From Oscillospiraceae bacterium (GTDB taxonomy: Bacteria; Bacillota; Clostridia; Oscillospirales; Acutalibacteraceae), in contig SVPC01000004.1 of NCBI GenBank assembly GCA_015066095.1, positions 1 to 64,000 on the forward strand: a stretch of 64,000 nucleotides of DNA, written 5' to 3'. Each line of letters begins with the position of its first letter. Positions within the stretch are counted from its first letter, which is position 1. The position numbers were made by a program, and so were the translations under genes. Below are positions 17,239 to 26,043 of this stretch, piece after piece. The notes beneath the pieces are model-generated. The model saw only the letters and a program-made list of their open reading frames with translations. It ran no database searches and was not told the DNA's origin.

Positions 17239-17816
17239 TATAACTGTTTAATTATTTCATCCCATTCTTCTTCGGTAATGTTGCGGTTCTCGTCAACTTT
17301 ACCGTGTGCAGAATAAAGATTTTCGAGTATTTTGTTATATGTTTTGCGTGTTCTAAGGTGCGCCCTTAAAGCAATATAAGCGAGAGCAAAAGTGCAAATA
17401 AACACTATACAAAGGGGGGCTAAATGCGCATAGTAGAATTTACCGACCAAATCCCCTACTTCATCAACCAAAACATTTGAAAGTGATAATAATATACCTA
17501 CAGCCGACAGAGCATTTAATACAAGAGCAGTAAAATGAGTCCACAAATATTTTTTAAAATGCATAATAACCGTACTTACAATAAGTACTCCGCTTAAAGT
17601 CATAATTGTATACATTACGTTATCGTCAATCGAAAGTGTTTCAAATTTAAAATGGCCGTAAGCCAGAATTAAATTAACACCCAAAGTGAAAATAAGCGCT
17701 AAAAAATATAAAACCTTTATTCTCCGATACGACGGACTTTCTACCGTTGCGTAAACTATATTTTTTTTATTTTCATAAGCCCTTACCTGTTCAAGCACAT
17801 TATCATACATCTTCAT
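17238..17816 (-). CDS. Four-helix membrane protein of unknown function
   Basis: A 192-residue protein with a charged N-terminus (MKMYDNVLEQVRAYENKKN) and four predicted membrane helices (about 33-51, 67-86, 93-113 and 129-148), then a charged cytoplasmic tail ending EEEWDEIIKQL. GGAG lies nine bases before the chosen first ATG; a second ATG two codons on is possible. It is the first gene of the minus-strand run continuing into trmO and nfnAB. I recognise no family. Confidence 0.65.
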   Translation of the reverse strand: MKMYDNVLEQVRAYENKKNIVYATVESPSYRRIKVLYFLALIFTLGVNLILAYGHFKFETLSIDDNVMYTIMTLSGVLIVSTVIMHFKKYLWTHFTALVLNALSAVGILLSLSNVLVDEVGDLVGKFYYAHLAPLCIVFICTFALAYIALRAHLRTRKTYNKILENLYSAHGKVDENRNITEEEWDEIIKQL

Positions 17817-17890
17817 AAAAATTTCTCCAAAGCATTTTTAAGTATTATAACACTTTTTGTCGACATTTACAAGGGAATAATAATTATATC

Positions 17891-17919
17891 TTGAATTATA
17901 TAATATAAAATGTTAAAAT
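17891..17919 (+). promoter_or_regulatory. Sigma-A promoter of trmL
   Basis: TTGAAT (17891-17896), 17 bases, TAAAAT (17914-17919); trmL starts 38 bases on. Confidence 0.6.
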
Positions 17920-17957
17920 GATAGTAAATTTTGAGCAAATTATTAAGGGGCTAACTT

Positions 17958-18461
17958 ATGGCAAAACTGAACATAGTAATGATTGAACCCGAAATACCGC
18001 AAAACACAGGCAATGTGGCGCGTACTTGTGCGGCAACAGGCGCACGTCTTCATTTGGTAGGTCCTATGGGTTTTAAGATTGACGATAAAAAATTAAAACG
18101 CGCAGGTCTTGATTATTGGCATTATCTTGATATCACATATTACGAAAATATAGACGAGTTTTTTGAGAAAAATAGGGGCGAATTTTTCTACTTTACAACC
18201 AAGGGCAGACATACCCACAGCGATATAGATTACCCCGACAACTGCTATCTGCTTTTCGGAAAGGAAACAAAGGGTTTGCCCGAAGAATTGCTTATTAAAA
18301 ATCCCGACCATTGTGTGCGCATACCTATGCAAGGAGAAATCCGCAGTTTAAACCTTTCCAACTCTATTGCAATAGCCGTTTACGAGGCTTTGCGCCAATG
18401 GGGTTACCCTGCTTTGCAAAATTTGGGTCAATTGCATAATTATAAGTGGGAAGAACTTTGA
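17958..18461 (+). CDS. trmL: tRNA (cytidine(34)-2'-O)-methyltransferase TrmL
   Basis: A 167-residue SPOUT-superfamily methyltransferase that 2'-O-methylates the wobble base of certain leucine tRNAs. The three SPOUT motifs are clear: EPEIPQNTGNVARTC near residues 9-23, LLFGKETKGLPEEL near 93-106, and IPMQGEIRSLNLSNSIAIAV near 117-136, which builds the SAM-binding knot. Length is normal. AAGGGG serves as ribosome site. It stands alone ahead of the glycolytic genes, with its own promoter. Confidence 0.93.
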   Translation: MAKLNIVMIEPEIPQNTGNVARTCAATGARLHLVGPMGFKIDDKKLKRAGLDYWHYLDITYYENIDEFFEKNRGEFFYFTTKGRHTHSDIDYPDNCYLLFGKETKGLPEELLIKNPDHCVRIPMQGEIRSLNLSNSIAIAVYEALRQWGYPALQNLGQLHNYKWEEL

Positions 18462-18490
18462 TATTTCTACAATTATTTTTAAAAAAATAA

Positions 18491-18518
18491 TTGAAAAAAT
18501 ATAAAAATGTGGTAAAAT
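18491..18518 (+). promoter_or_regulatory. Sigma-A promoter of pgk
   Basis: TTGAAA (18491-18496), 16 bases, TAAAAT (18513-18518), 43 bases before the pgk start. Confidence 0.6.
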
Positions 18519-18561
18519 AGTAATTGTAAAAAAATTAACAAACTTTGAAAGGATGTTACTA

Positions 18562-19773
18562 ATGAACGCACTCAACAAAAAAACCGTTGATGATATCAAC
18601 GTAAAAGGTAAAAAGGTACTTGTTCGTTGCGACTTTAACGTTCCGCTTAAAAACGGCGTTATCACCGACGAAAACCGCATCAATGCCGCTCTCCCCACAA
18701 TTAAGAAGTTAATTGAAGACGGCGGTAAAGTTATCCTTTGTTCTCACCTTGGCAAACCGAAGGGTGAACCCAAGCCTGAACTTTCTTTAGCACCTGTGGC
18801 TAAGGCTCTCTCTGAAAAATTAGGTAAAGAGGTTGTTTTTGCGGCTGACGACAATGTTGTTGGCGAAAATGCTAAGGCTGCAGTAGATACTATGAAAGAC
18901 GGCGATGTTGTATTACTTCAGAACACCCGTTACCGTGCAGAAGAAACCAAGAACGGCGAAGCATTCTCCCAAGAACTCGGCTCTTTGGCAGATGTTTTTG
19001 TAAACGATGCTTTCGGTACCGCTCACAGAGCACACTGCTCTACCGTTGGTGTAGTATCTTATGTTAAGGAAGCTGCTGCAGGTTACCTTATCGGTAAAGA
19101 ACTTAAATACCTCGGCAACGCTGTTGAAACTCCTGTACGTCCTTTCGTTTGCATTTTGGGCGGCGCTAAGGTTGATAGCAAACTCCCCGTTATTGAAAAT
19201 CTTTTAACCAAGGCTGATACACTTATCATCGGCGGCGGTATGGCTTATACATTCTTGGCAGCAAAAGGTTACGGTGTTGGTACTTCCCTTATCGACGAAA
19301 CCAAGATTGACTACTGCCGTGATATGATGGCTAAAGCAGAAGAAAAGGGTGTTAAGATTCTTCTCCCCATTGACTGCACCATCACTAAAGATTTCCCCGA
19401 CCCGATTGATGCTCCTATCGAAGTTCAGAATGTTGATGCAGACAAAATTCCTGCAGATATGATGAGCCTTGACATCGGCGAAAAGACTGCAGAGCTTTAC
19501 GCTAACGAAGTTAAGAATGCTAAGACCGTTGTTTGGAACGGACCTATGGGTGTTTTTGAAAACCCGATTTTGGCAAAAGGTACAATCGCAGTTGCAAAGA
19601 GCCTTGCAGAAACTGATGCTGTTACAGTTATCGGCGGTGGCGACTCTGCTGCAGCAGTTAACACCTTGGGCTTTGGCGACAAGATGACACACATCTCAAC
19701 TGGTGGCGGTGCTTCTCTTGAATTCCTCGAAGGTAAAGAACTTCCCGGTATCGCAGCCCTCAACGATAAATAA
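18562..19773 (+). CDS. pgk: Phosphoglycerate kinase
   Basis: Transfers phosphate from 1,3-bisphosphoglycerate to ADP in glycolysis. A 403-residue protein with the N-domain signature [12 protein letters not shown] near 21-32, the [10 protein letters not shown] loop, RAHCSTVG, and the C-domain nucleotide contacts WNGPMGVFE and GGGDSAAAV, ending [17 protein letters not shown]. The start is the ATG at 18562 after GAAAGGATG; an in-frame ATG at 18553 overlaps that site. It heads the glycolytic run pgk-tpiA-gpmI; gap and eno are not in the window. A palindromic repeat separates it from tpiA. Confidence 0.97.
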   Translation: MNALNKKTVDDINVKGKKVLVRCDFNVPLKNGVITDENRINAALPTIKKLIEDGGKVILCSHLGKPKGEPKPELSLAPVAKALSEKLGKEVVFAADDNVVGENAKAAVDTMKDGDVVLLQNTRYRAEETKNGEAFSQELGSLADVFVNDAFGTAHRAHCSTVGVVSYVKEAAAGYLIGKELKYLGNAVETPVRPFVCILGGAKVDSKLPVIENLLTKADTLIIGGGMAYTFLAAKGYGVGTSLIDETKIDYCRDMMAKAEEKGVKILLPIDCTITKDFPDPIDAPIEVQNVDADKIPADMMSLDIGEKTAELYANEVKNAKTVVWNGPMGVFENPILAKGTIAVAKSLAETDAVTVIGGGDSAAAVNTLGFGDKMTHISTGGGASLEFLEGKELPGIAALNDK

Positions 19774-19787
19774 TCTATCAAATATTT

Positions 19788-19849
19788 TGTAGGGGCGGAT
19801 GCCCACATCCGCCCGTTTTTTCGGGTCGATGAAGGCATCGACCCCTACA
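19788..19849. repeat. Two-hairpin palindromic repeat (family B) between pgk and tpiA
   Basis: TGTAGGGG at the left end mirrors CCCCTACA at the right. Inside are hairpins GGGCGGATG/CATCCGCCC and CGGGTCGATG/CATCGACCC. Same family as 4920-4994. It could act as a processing or attenuation site within the operon. Confidence 0.75.
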
Positions 19850-19891
19850 TTTTATAATTATAATAACGTCGTATTTTAAAGGAGAATAAAA

Positions 19892-20659
19892 ATGGACAAG
19901 ACAAAGAGAAATGCAGTTATCGCAGGTAACTGGAAAATGAACAAAACCCCCTGTGAGACCACTGCACTTATTAACGAAATGAAACCTTTAGTTGCAGGTG
20001 CTGATTGCAAAGTTGTTCTTTGCGTTCCCTTTATCGATATCCCTGCCGCTGTAGAAGCTGCAAAAGGTTCTAATATCGAAATCGGCGCTGAAAACGTTCA
20101 CTTCAAGGCTTCGGGCGCTTACACAGGTGAAATTTCTGCTCAAATGCTCGTAGAATCAGGCGTTAAATATGTTGTTATCGGCCACAGTGAAAGAAGACAG
20201 TACTTCGGTGAAACCGACCAAACTGTAAACCTTCGCACACTCGCTGCAATCCAAGCAGGTCTTACCGCTATCGTTTGCGTTGGCGAAACTTTAGAACAAA
20301 GAGAACTCGGCTATACCGAAACTCTTCTTAAATTCCAAACCAAGATGGCTCTTACCAATGTTAAGGCTGAAGACCTTAACAAAATCATCATCGCTTACGA
20401 ACCTGTTTGGGCTATCGGTACAGGCGTTACTGCTTCTGCCCAACAGGCTGACGAAGGCAACGGCTTTGTTCGCGAAGCAATTGCCGAAGTTTACGGCAAA
20501 GATGTTGCAGACACCGTTACCATTCAATACGGCGGTTCTATGAACGCAGGCAACGCTGACGAATTGGTTGCTAAAATCAATGTTGACGGCGGTCTTATCG
20601 GCGGTGCTTCTTTAAAAGCAGAAGATTTTTCTGTAATCGTAAAAGCCGCAAGCAAATAA
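19892..20659 (+). CDS. tpiA: Triose-phosphate isomerase
   Basis: Interconverts dihydroxyacetone phosphate and glyceraldehyde 3-phosphate. A 255-residue TIM barrel with Asn13 and Lys15 (AGNWKMN), catalytic His98 (VIGHSERR), catalytic Glu170 (IIAYEPVWAIGTG), and the phosphate-binding YGGSMN and GLIGGASL loops near the C-terminus. AAAGGAG precedes the start. It is 118 bases behind pgk with a palindromic element in the gap and 13 bases before gpmI. Confidence 0.97.
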   Translation: MDKTKRNAVIAGNWKMNKTPCETTALINEMKPLVAGADCKVVLCVPFIDIPAAVEAAKGSNIEIGAENVHFKASGAYTGEISAQMLVESGVKYVVIGHSERRQYFGETDQTVNLRTLAAIQAGLTAIVCVGETLEQRELGYTETLLKFQTKMALTNVKAEDLNKIIIAYEPVWAIGTGVTASAQQADEGNGFVREAIAEVYGKDVADTVTIQYGGSMNAGNADELVAKINVDGGLIGGASLKAEDFSVIVKAASK

Positions 20660-20672
20660 TTAGGAGTCGACT

Positions 20673-22187
20673 ATGAAAAAACCCGTTGTTTTATGTATAA
20701 TGGACGGTTTTGGTATTCGCGAAACCAAAGACGGTAACGCAATACTCAATGCCGCTACACCTAACCTTACAAAACTTTTTGCCGAAAACCCTTTCACCAC
20801 AATCGGTGCTTCGGGTCTTGATGTTGGTCTTCCCGACGGTCAGATGGGCAACAGTGAAGTTGGTCACACAAATATAGGCGCCGGTCGTGTTGTTTACCAA
20901 ATGCTCGTTAAGATTTCAAAGTCTATTAAAGACGGAAAATTCTTCGAAATTGAAGCTTTGAAAAACGCTATGGAAAACTGTGTTAAAAATGACAGCGCAC
21001 TCCATATGATTGGTCTTCTTTCCGACGGCGGTGTACACAGCCACATTGAACACCTTTACGGCGTTTTGGAAATGGCAAAGAAATATAATCTTAAAAAAGT
21101 TTATGTTCATTGCCTTATGGACGGTCGTGATGTTTCTACAACATCAGGCGCAGGTTTTATAAGAGATTTGGAAGCTAAAATGGCAGAACTCGGTGTAGGT
21201 AAAGTTGCATCTGTTATGGGTAGATACTATGCTATGGACCGCGACTTTGCATGGGACCGCGTAGAAAAAGGTTATGCTGCTATGGTTTACGGTGAAGGCA
21301 TCCAATCCTGTGACGCCGCAAAAGCAGTTGAAGAATCTTACCAGAACGGTGTAACTGATGAATTTATAGTTCCCACCGTTGTTTGTAAAGACGGTATGAT
21401 TAAGGCTAACGACAGCGTTATTTCTTTCAACTTCCGCCCCGACAGAGCAAGACAGTTTACTCGTGCTTTTGTTGACCCCGATTTCAACGGTTTTGAAAGA
21501 AAACTCGGCTACTTCCCTCTCACCTACGTTTGTATGACACAATACGACGAAACTATGCCAAACGTTAGCGTTGCATTCCCACCCGAAGAACTTAAAATGA
21601 CCTTTGGCGAATATCTTGCAAGTAAGAATATGACACAACTTCGTATTGCAGAAACCCAAAAGTATGCACACGTAACATTCTTCTTTAACGGCGGTGAAGA
21701 AAAGACTTTTGAGGGTGAAGACCGTATCCTTATAAAGTCGCCCGACGTTCCCACTTTCGACCTTATGCCTGAAATGAGCGCATACCCCGTTTGCGATGCG
21801 GTATGTGAGCAAATTCTTTCGGGTAAGTATGATGCAGTTATCTTGAACTTCGCAAACTGCGATATGGTAGGTCACACCGGTATTTTCGATGCCGCAGTAA
21901 AAGCAGTTGAAGCAGTTGACACCTGTGTAGGCCGTGTAGTTGAAGCCACACGTAAAATGGACGGTGTTGTATTTATTACTGCCGACCACGGCAATGCCGA
22001 CACAATGGTTGGTGAAGACGGTAACCCCTTTACTCCCCACACCACAAACCCTGTTCCTTTCTGTGTTGTAGGTTACGATTGTGAACTTAAAAAAGGCGGC
22101 AGACTTGCCGATATCATCCCCTCTATGCTCACAGTTTTAGGTCTTCCTAAACCCGGTGAAATGGACGGCGAATCCTTAATTAAATAA
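20673..22187 (+). CDS. gpmI: 2,3-bisphosphoglycerate-independent phosphoglycerate mutase
   Basis: Manganese-dependent mutase converting 3- to 2-phosphoglycerate through a phosphoserine. Asp11 (MDGFG) and the nucleophile Ser61 (MGNSEVGHTNIGAGR) are present, with the RYYAMDRD segment, FRPDRARQ, NCDMVGHTG and TADHGNAD metal-binding motifs. 504 residues, normal length. AGGAG lies before the ATG. It closes the glycolytic run and ends at a bidirectional terminator against the phage-head cassette. Confidence 0.97.
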   Translation: MKKPVVLCIMDGFGIRETKDGNAILNAATPNLTKLFAENPFTTIGASGLDVGLPDGQMGNSEVGHTNIGAGRVVYQMLVKISKSIKDGKFFEIEALKNAMENCVKNDSALHMIGLLSDGGVHSHIEHLYGVLEMAKKYNLKKVYVHCLMDGRDVSTTSGAGFIRDLEAKMAELGVGKVASVMGRYYAMDRDFAWDRVEKGYAAMVYGEGIQSCDAAKAVEESYQNGVTDEFIVPTVVCKDGMIKANDSVISFNFRPDRARQFTRAFVDPDFNGFERKLGYFPLTYVCMTQYDETMPNVSVAFPPEELKMTFGEYLASKNMTQLRIAETQKYAHVTFFFNGGEEKTFEGEDRILIKSPDVPTFDLMPEMSAYPVCDAVCEQILSGKYDAVILNFANCDMVGHTGIFDAAVKAVEAVDTCVGRVVEATRKMDGVVFITADHGNADTMVGEDGNPFTPHTTNPVPFCVVGYDCELKKGGRLADIIPSMLTVLGLPKPGEMDGESLIK

Positions 22188-22198
22188 TTAAATATCAC

Positions 22199-22231
22199 AA
22201 AACTGCAGTCCCCATAAAGGACTGCAGTTTT
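22199..22231. terminator. Bidirectional terminator between gpmI and phage-head cassette
   Basis: AAAACTGCAGTCC pairs perfectly with GGACTGCAGTTTT across seven bases; A and T runs on either side suit both converging operons. Confidence 0.88.
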
Positions 22232-22473
22232 TAATTTACATTGCAAAAATCGTTCACTTCTATATGTTCAACCTTTGCTATTCTGCGGTTTATATTTTTG
22301 ATTTTTTCTTCCATTACGGGTATTTTAGCAGTTGTAGTTCCTAAAGATTCAACCTTTCTTTCAAGTTGCTCCAAACGATAGTTCACAAGTTTACTCGAAG
22401 CGACAATACCACCCGCAGTACCCAAAAGTGTACCAATAAAAGAAATAATCGCAACCCATATTGTACTGTCCAT
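22231..22473 (-). CDS. XhlA-like small phage membrane protein
   Basis: An 80-residue protein with one N-terminal membrane helix (about 5-27, rich in Gly) followed by a coiled coil (YRLEQLERKVESL and MEEKIKNINRRIAKVE). This layout is that of the hemolysin XhlA/phage holin-accessory proteins encoded near lysis genes. It lies 12 bases behind the GHL10 lipoprotein gene and is last in the cassette. A holin or host-envelope role is inferred from layout; there is no amidase beside it. Confidence 0.6.
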   Translation of the reverse strand: MDSTIWVAIISFIGTLLGTAGGIVASSKLVNYRLEQLERKVESLGTTTAKIPVMEEKIKNINRRIAKVEHIEVNDFCNVN

Positions 22474-22484
22474 ATTTAAACTCC

Positions 22485-23645
22485 TTAATTTAAATACTCT
22501 AAAAGTTTTTCTCGTTGTCTTTTAAATGCTTCGCTTTGGGAGAATACCGATGAATAGGAAAAATACACATATCCGCCCACGGCATTGTCACTTTCACATA
22601 CTGCCACCTGCCGTGCAATTATATCATCGTTGTTTTTCCATTCAGATATATCTGCGTCAAAAGTAGGCTCTGCCTTATAAAATGCAAGACCTATTTTAAG
22701 TTTCACATTGGTATTTTGCCGAGATAATTCTTTCCACTCTTCTAATAAATTCAAAAAACTGAACTTACTATCGGGATACTCAAAACCAAAATACAACTGC
22801 GGTATAATTTCATCAATATACCCGTTTTTAATCCAACAATCGGCATCGGCATACAGATTATTTAGGTTTTTCTTTATATCCGCGGCAGGGCTCACACTAA
22901 AAACAATATCTTTATTCATATATTCTATAACAGTATGGCAACTGCTTATAAGCAAATTCACATTTTCACGCCGCCAATCTCCGAGTGATAACGGGGTTTG
23001 TGCGGTTTTTTTATATTCGTTATAAGAAATACTGTCAAACTCCATATCGGTAGTAGGATAAAAATAATCGTCAAAATGCACTCCGTCAACATCATATTGT
23101 GTTATCAGTTCCCTTATACTGTCCAATATCAATTTAAGCACATCGCTACTTGCAGGATTATAATAAATACCACCGCTAAAACACACATTACTGTCGTTTT
23201 GTTTATCGGTATCATTGAGCCATTTAAAAGCAGGACTTAAAGAATTTATTTTAGTTATATCTTCACTCGAAGATGATATCCTATAAGGATTTATCCACGC
23301 GTGTACTTTAAGCCCTGCTTTTTTACATTCGGATAAAATAAACTCAAAAATATCATAATCATACGCTTTTGCACTTTTAAGTAAAGGAAAATATTGTGAC
23401 TCATAAAGTGACTCACCAAAAGCACGGGTATGTATATAAAGGTTTTGAATTTTAAGTTTTTTGCAATTTTCTAAAACGGTAGAAAACTCGGTCACAAAAC
23501 CTTTTTCGCTATCAAGCATAGAATTAAGTTCATAGTAACTTATCCAAACACCGCTATCACTTTCCCCGTTTTCATTAGTGTTTTTATTTGCACTGCAAGA
23601 GCACAGCAACAAAATGCAAAGTAAAATACTCAAAACCTTTTTCAT
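22485..23645 (-). CDS. GHL10 (YngK-like) glycosidase-like lipoprotein inside the phage cassette
   Basis: A 386-residue lipoprotein: basic start, hydrophobic core and lipobox ending at Cys17 (LCSC). The rest is a TIM-barrel-like GHL10/DUF187 domain with GVWISYYELNSML, YIHTRAFGESLY, VHAWINPYRI and the conserved DGVHFDDYFYP, whose acidic residues are the likely catalytic site. Relatives such as B. subtilis YngK are chromosomal and presumed to act on cell-wall or surface glycans. Here it starts five bases behind a phage head-closure gene, so it is part of the same operon. That position is unusual; it may be a lysis or envelope function or a captured host gene. Confidence 0.8.
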   Translation of the reverse strand: MKKVLSILLCILLLCSCSANKNTNENGESDSGVWISYYELNSMLDSEKGFVTEFSTVLENCKKLKIQNLYIHTRAFGESLYESQYFPLLKSAKAYDYDIFEFILSECKKAGLKVHAWINPYRISSSSEDITKINSLSPAFKWLNDTDKQNDSNVCFSGGIYYNPASSDVLKLILDSIRELITQYDVDGVHFDDYFYPTTDMEFDSISYNEYKKTAQTPLSLGDWRRENVNLLISSCHTVIEYMNKDIVFSVSPAADIKKNLNNLYADADCWIKNGYIDEIIPQLYFGFEYPDSKFSFLNLLEEWKELSRQNTNVKLKIGLAFYKAEPTFDADISEWKNNDDIIARQVAVCESDNAVGGYVYFSYSSVFSQSEAFKRQREKLLEYLN

Positions 23646-23649
23646 AACA

Positions 23650-25698
23650 TTACCCTATCAGCCTGTAAATTATTTCTATTTCACCTATACTCATTCTGCT
23701 ATTTGTAGCAAAAGTAAGACAGAGTGTATCAACCGAATGTAAATGCGGCATAAGTTTAACAAGTTTATAGTCGCACTTATCGTAAACTTCATTTGAAGAA
23801 TCGAAATTTATATTGGTAGGTGCATTATCATTTACACTAACCTTGACATTCTTTTTACCCGACATAGCAAGATAAATACTTTCAATATTTTTCATACTGC
23901 TTTTTTGCGAAAAATCATAACTTTTAGTGGTAAAAAGACTTTCAATTTGTTTTTCGCTATGTTGCAAGTTTTGGTCTTCATAATAAAACACGCTATCGGT
24001 TTCTCCCGAAAGACTTGTCATATAGGCTATCTGACCGCGCTCGGAAGAAACTAAAAATTGCAGTTTGCCGTCGTGATAAAATGCGCTTTGCAGTTTCATT
24101 TCTTGCGGTAACTTCCATAAAAACGGTTTACTCTCACCCGATTTTGTGGCTTCACACACCAATACTTTGTCATCAAAAACAAAATAATAATGTGTATCAT
24201 CTGCCACGGCAAAATAATAGTAACTGTAAAAATCGGGCATTATAGGCGCCACTTTTTTTGAAATATTTTCAATCTCGTTACCAGCGTTTAAGTCTAACGC
24301 ATATATCGCATTGTCACAACTAAGCCAAAGATTTCGTCTTCCACAACGGGCAATAGTACGCGGATTATAGCAACCAATACTTTTAGATACCGTTTCAACC
24401 GTAAAAGTATTGCCTTTACGGAAAGTCTTATCGTTATCGCTTAAAAGCGATATTTCATTTATAGCGCTTCCCTCTTTGACGGTTAAAGTATAAATTTCGT
24501 GTTCTTTAAACACTACGGTTTTGCCTTGTTGCACCGCTAAAGCAGTTATCTTACCGCTACTTTCACCTATTGTTACGCACGAATTTTTAGGAAAATATAA
24601 CGGGTTTTCAAAATCAGCGGTATATACAGTGTTACCGTCCGCACCGCCCGATAGTAAAAGCTTGGAATTATTTCGCACAAAACAACTGGAATGTACTATA
24701 TTGCAAAGACCGTTTTTAATTTCCTTGGTTGCAGTCACCTTGATATTATTTTCGGGGTACATATTCATACTTGGAATTGCAAAATCGCCGTTTTCCACGA
24801 TAAAATAAATCATACCCTTATCGCGGTCAATAAGCGCACTGACCTCCTTACCCCAAAACTTCACTGTATCTTGCATACTATTTGCAGGTATTACCCATTC
24901 AGCGTAATCAGTTAATGTATAATATATACGGCATATAACCTCATCCTCTGCCAATGCATTAAAGGGCAGTTTAAAAGAGTTTGAGTAACCGTCCGATGTA
25001 TAATAAGCGTGGAACTTACCGTTAAGTATATTCTGCGACTCTAAAATCATAGGGCTTGGCGCTTCAAATCCAATTTCGCTCTTAGCGGTTTGGTATTTGT
25101 TACCCCTGCCGTTTATAAATACTGTGGGTATGTAAAATTCGTCTACCCTTTGCCACTCGGTATAATTGCTGTCAACCTCATAAACCTCGTAAAGATACTC
25201 CGAAAAATTATGCATATTTTGTAAAGTAACAAATGCAAAAACTCCGCCGCCCGAAACAGATTTACCGTTAAAAAATATCATATTAACCGGCACATAAAAA
25301 TTATTACTGCTCACACGCCTGAATTCTAACACGCCCATAGGCATAATATTGCCGTATAAATCTACCAAAAAAACATTGGTTGTATGGACCGCATTACCCG
25401 AAAGCGCATCTGCAGTAGCCAGACGGTAATATTCACCGTACATATAAACCACCGTATCGGTTATTTTATAGTTAAGTTCTGCAAAATTACCTAAAATTTC
25501 GGTCTGATTAACTGTATCTATTTCACCTTTAAAACCAGGTCTTGTCTGCAAACGGGAATTTTTATACCACATATTAAGACTTTGTGAAACAGCATTTTTA
25601 TTTATGGAAGTAAGCGGACTTACAAGGTCCATGCCACCGTCAAAATCTGTAATTTTCAAAGACTTTGCGGGTTGTCTTTTTAAAGCATTGTATTTCAC
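23650..25698 (-). CDS. Phage beta-propeller head-closure/tail-hub protein (P22 gp10-like)
   Basis: A 682-residue protein with the opening KITDFDGGMDLVSPLTSINKN and LNMWYKNSRLQTRPGFKGE, a pattern typical of podophage packaged-DNA stabilisation or tail-hub proteins, where each subunit forms a beta-propeller. Repeating short beta blades can be followed (GNTVYTADFENPLYFP, LWLSCDNAIYALDL, YYFAVADDTHYYFVFDD). No signal peptide or membrane helix is present. It lies one base after the connector gene. Closest functional guess is a plug of the portal vertex; other propeller tail proteins are possible. Confidence 0.65.
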   Translation of the reverse strand: MKYNALKRQPAKSLKITDFDGGMDLVSPLTSINKNAVSQSLNMWYKNSRLQTRPGFKGEIDTVNQTEILGNFAELNYKITDTVVYMYGEYYRLATADALSGNAVHTTNVFLVDLYGNIMPMGVLEFRRVSSNNFYVPVNMIFFNGKSVSGGGVFAFVTLQNMHNFSEYLYEVYEVDSNYTEWQRVDEFYIPTVFINGRGNKYQTAKSEIGFEAPSPMILESQNILNGKFHAYYTSDGYSNSFKLPFNALAEDEVICRIYYTLTDYAEWVIPANSMQDTVKFWGKEVSALIDRDKGMIYFIVENGDFAIPSMNMYPENNIKVTATKEIKNGLCNIVHSSCFVRNNSKLLLSGGADGNTVYTADFENPLYFPKNSCVTIGESSGKITALAVQQGKTVVFKEHEIYTLTVKEGSAINEISLLSDNDKTFRKGNTFTVETVSKSIGCYNPRTIARCGRRNLWLSCDNAIYALDLNAGNEIENISKKVAPIMPDFYSYYYFAVADDTHYYFVFDDKVLVCEATKSGESKPFLWKLPQEMKLQSAFYHDGKLQFLVSSERGQIAYMTSLSGETDSVFYYEDQNLQHSEKQIESLFTTKSYDFSQKSSMKNIESIYLAMSGKKNVKVSVNDNAPTNINFDSSNEVYDKCDYKLVKLMPHLHSVDTLCLTFATNSRMSIGEIEIIYRLIG

Positions 25699-26043
25699 TT
25701 ATTCAGCCCACCTTGGTAATTTATCTTCTACTTTTTCGCAAGTACACAGCGCCGCCGACCTTTTAGAGTTATAAATGCCTGTAAAAATTTGATTTTTTGC
25801 GCCGTCACCTTCAATCAGACTTAAAAGCATAGCGCAACCGTAACACAATGCACTGAATTGCAACTCGGTACACTCTAATTTATCAGAAAGCGCGGTTAAT
25901 TGAGGTACCTTTAAATCAAGACAAATTTGATTAATAACCTCTAAAAACCTTTTCAAAAGATTAGATGTGTCAGATATTCTATTATCTGCACTAGTATATC
26001 CCAAAAGATTTATAACTCTTTTGTAAACATCATTCCCCGTCAT
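25699..26043 (-). CDS. Phage head-tail connector protein
   Basis: A 114-residue mainly helical protein overlapping the portal gene by 14 bases. Residues 1-50 carry a helix-turn pattern (VYKRVINLLGY, LLKRFLEVINQICLDL) and the rest LSDKLECTELQFSALCYGCAM, reminiscent of gp4/gp6-type connectors that sit under the portal. The call rests on position between portal and head-closure genes and on size; primary similarity is weak. Confidence 0.55.
   Translation of the reverse strand: MTGNDVYKRVINLLGYTSADNRISDTSNLLKRFLEVINQICLDLKVPQLTALSDKLECTELQFSALCYGCAMLLSLIEGDGAKNQIFTGIYNSKRSAALCTCEKVEDKLPRWAE

Noticed and set aside
21144..22040. Long minus-strand open frame opposite gpmI
   Set aside because: It is the antisense shadow of a well-conserved gene, Cys- and aromatic-rich with no family pattern or ribosome site.
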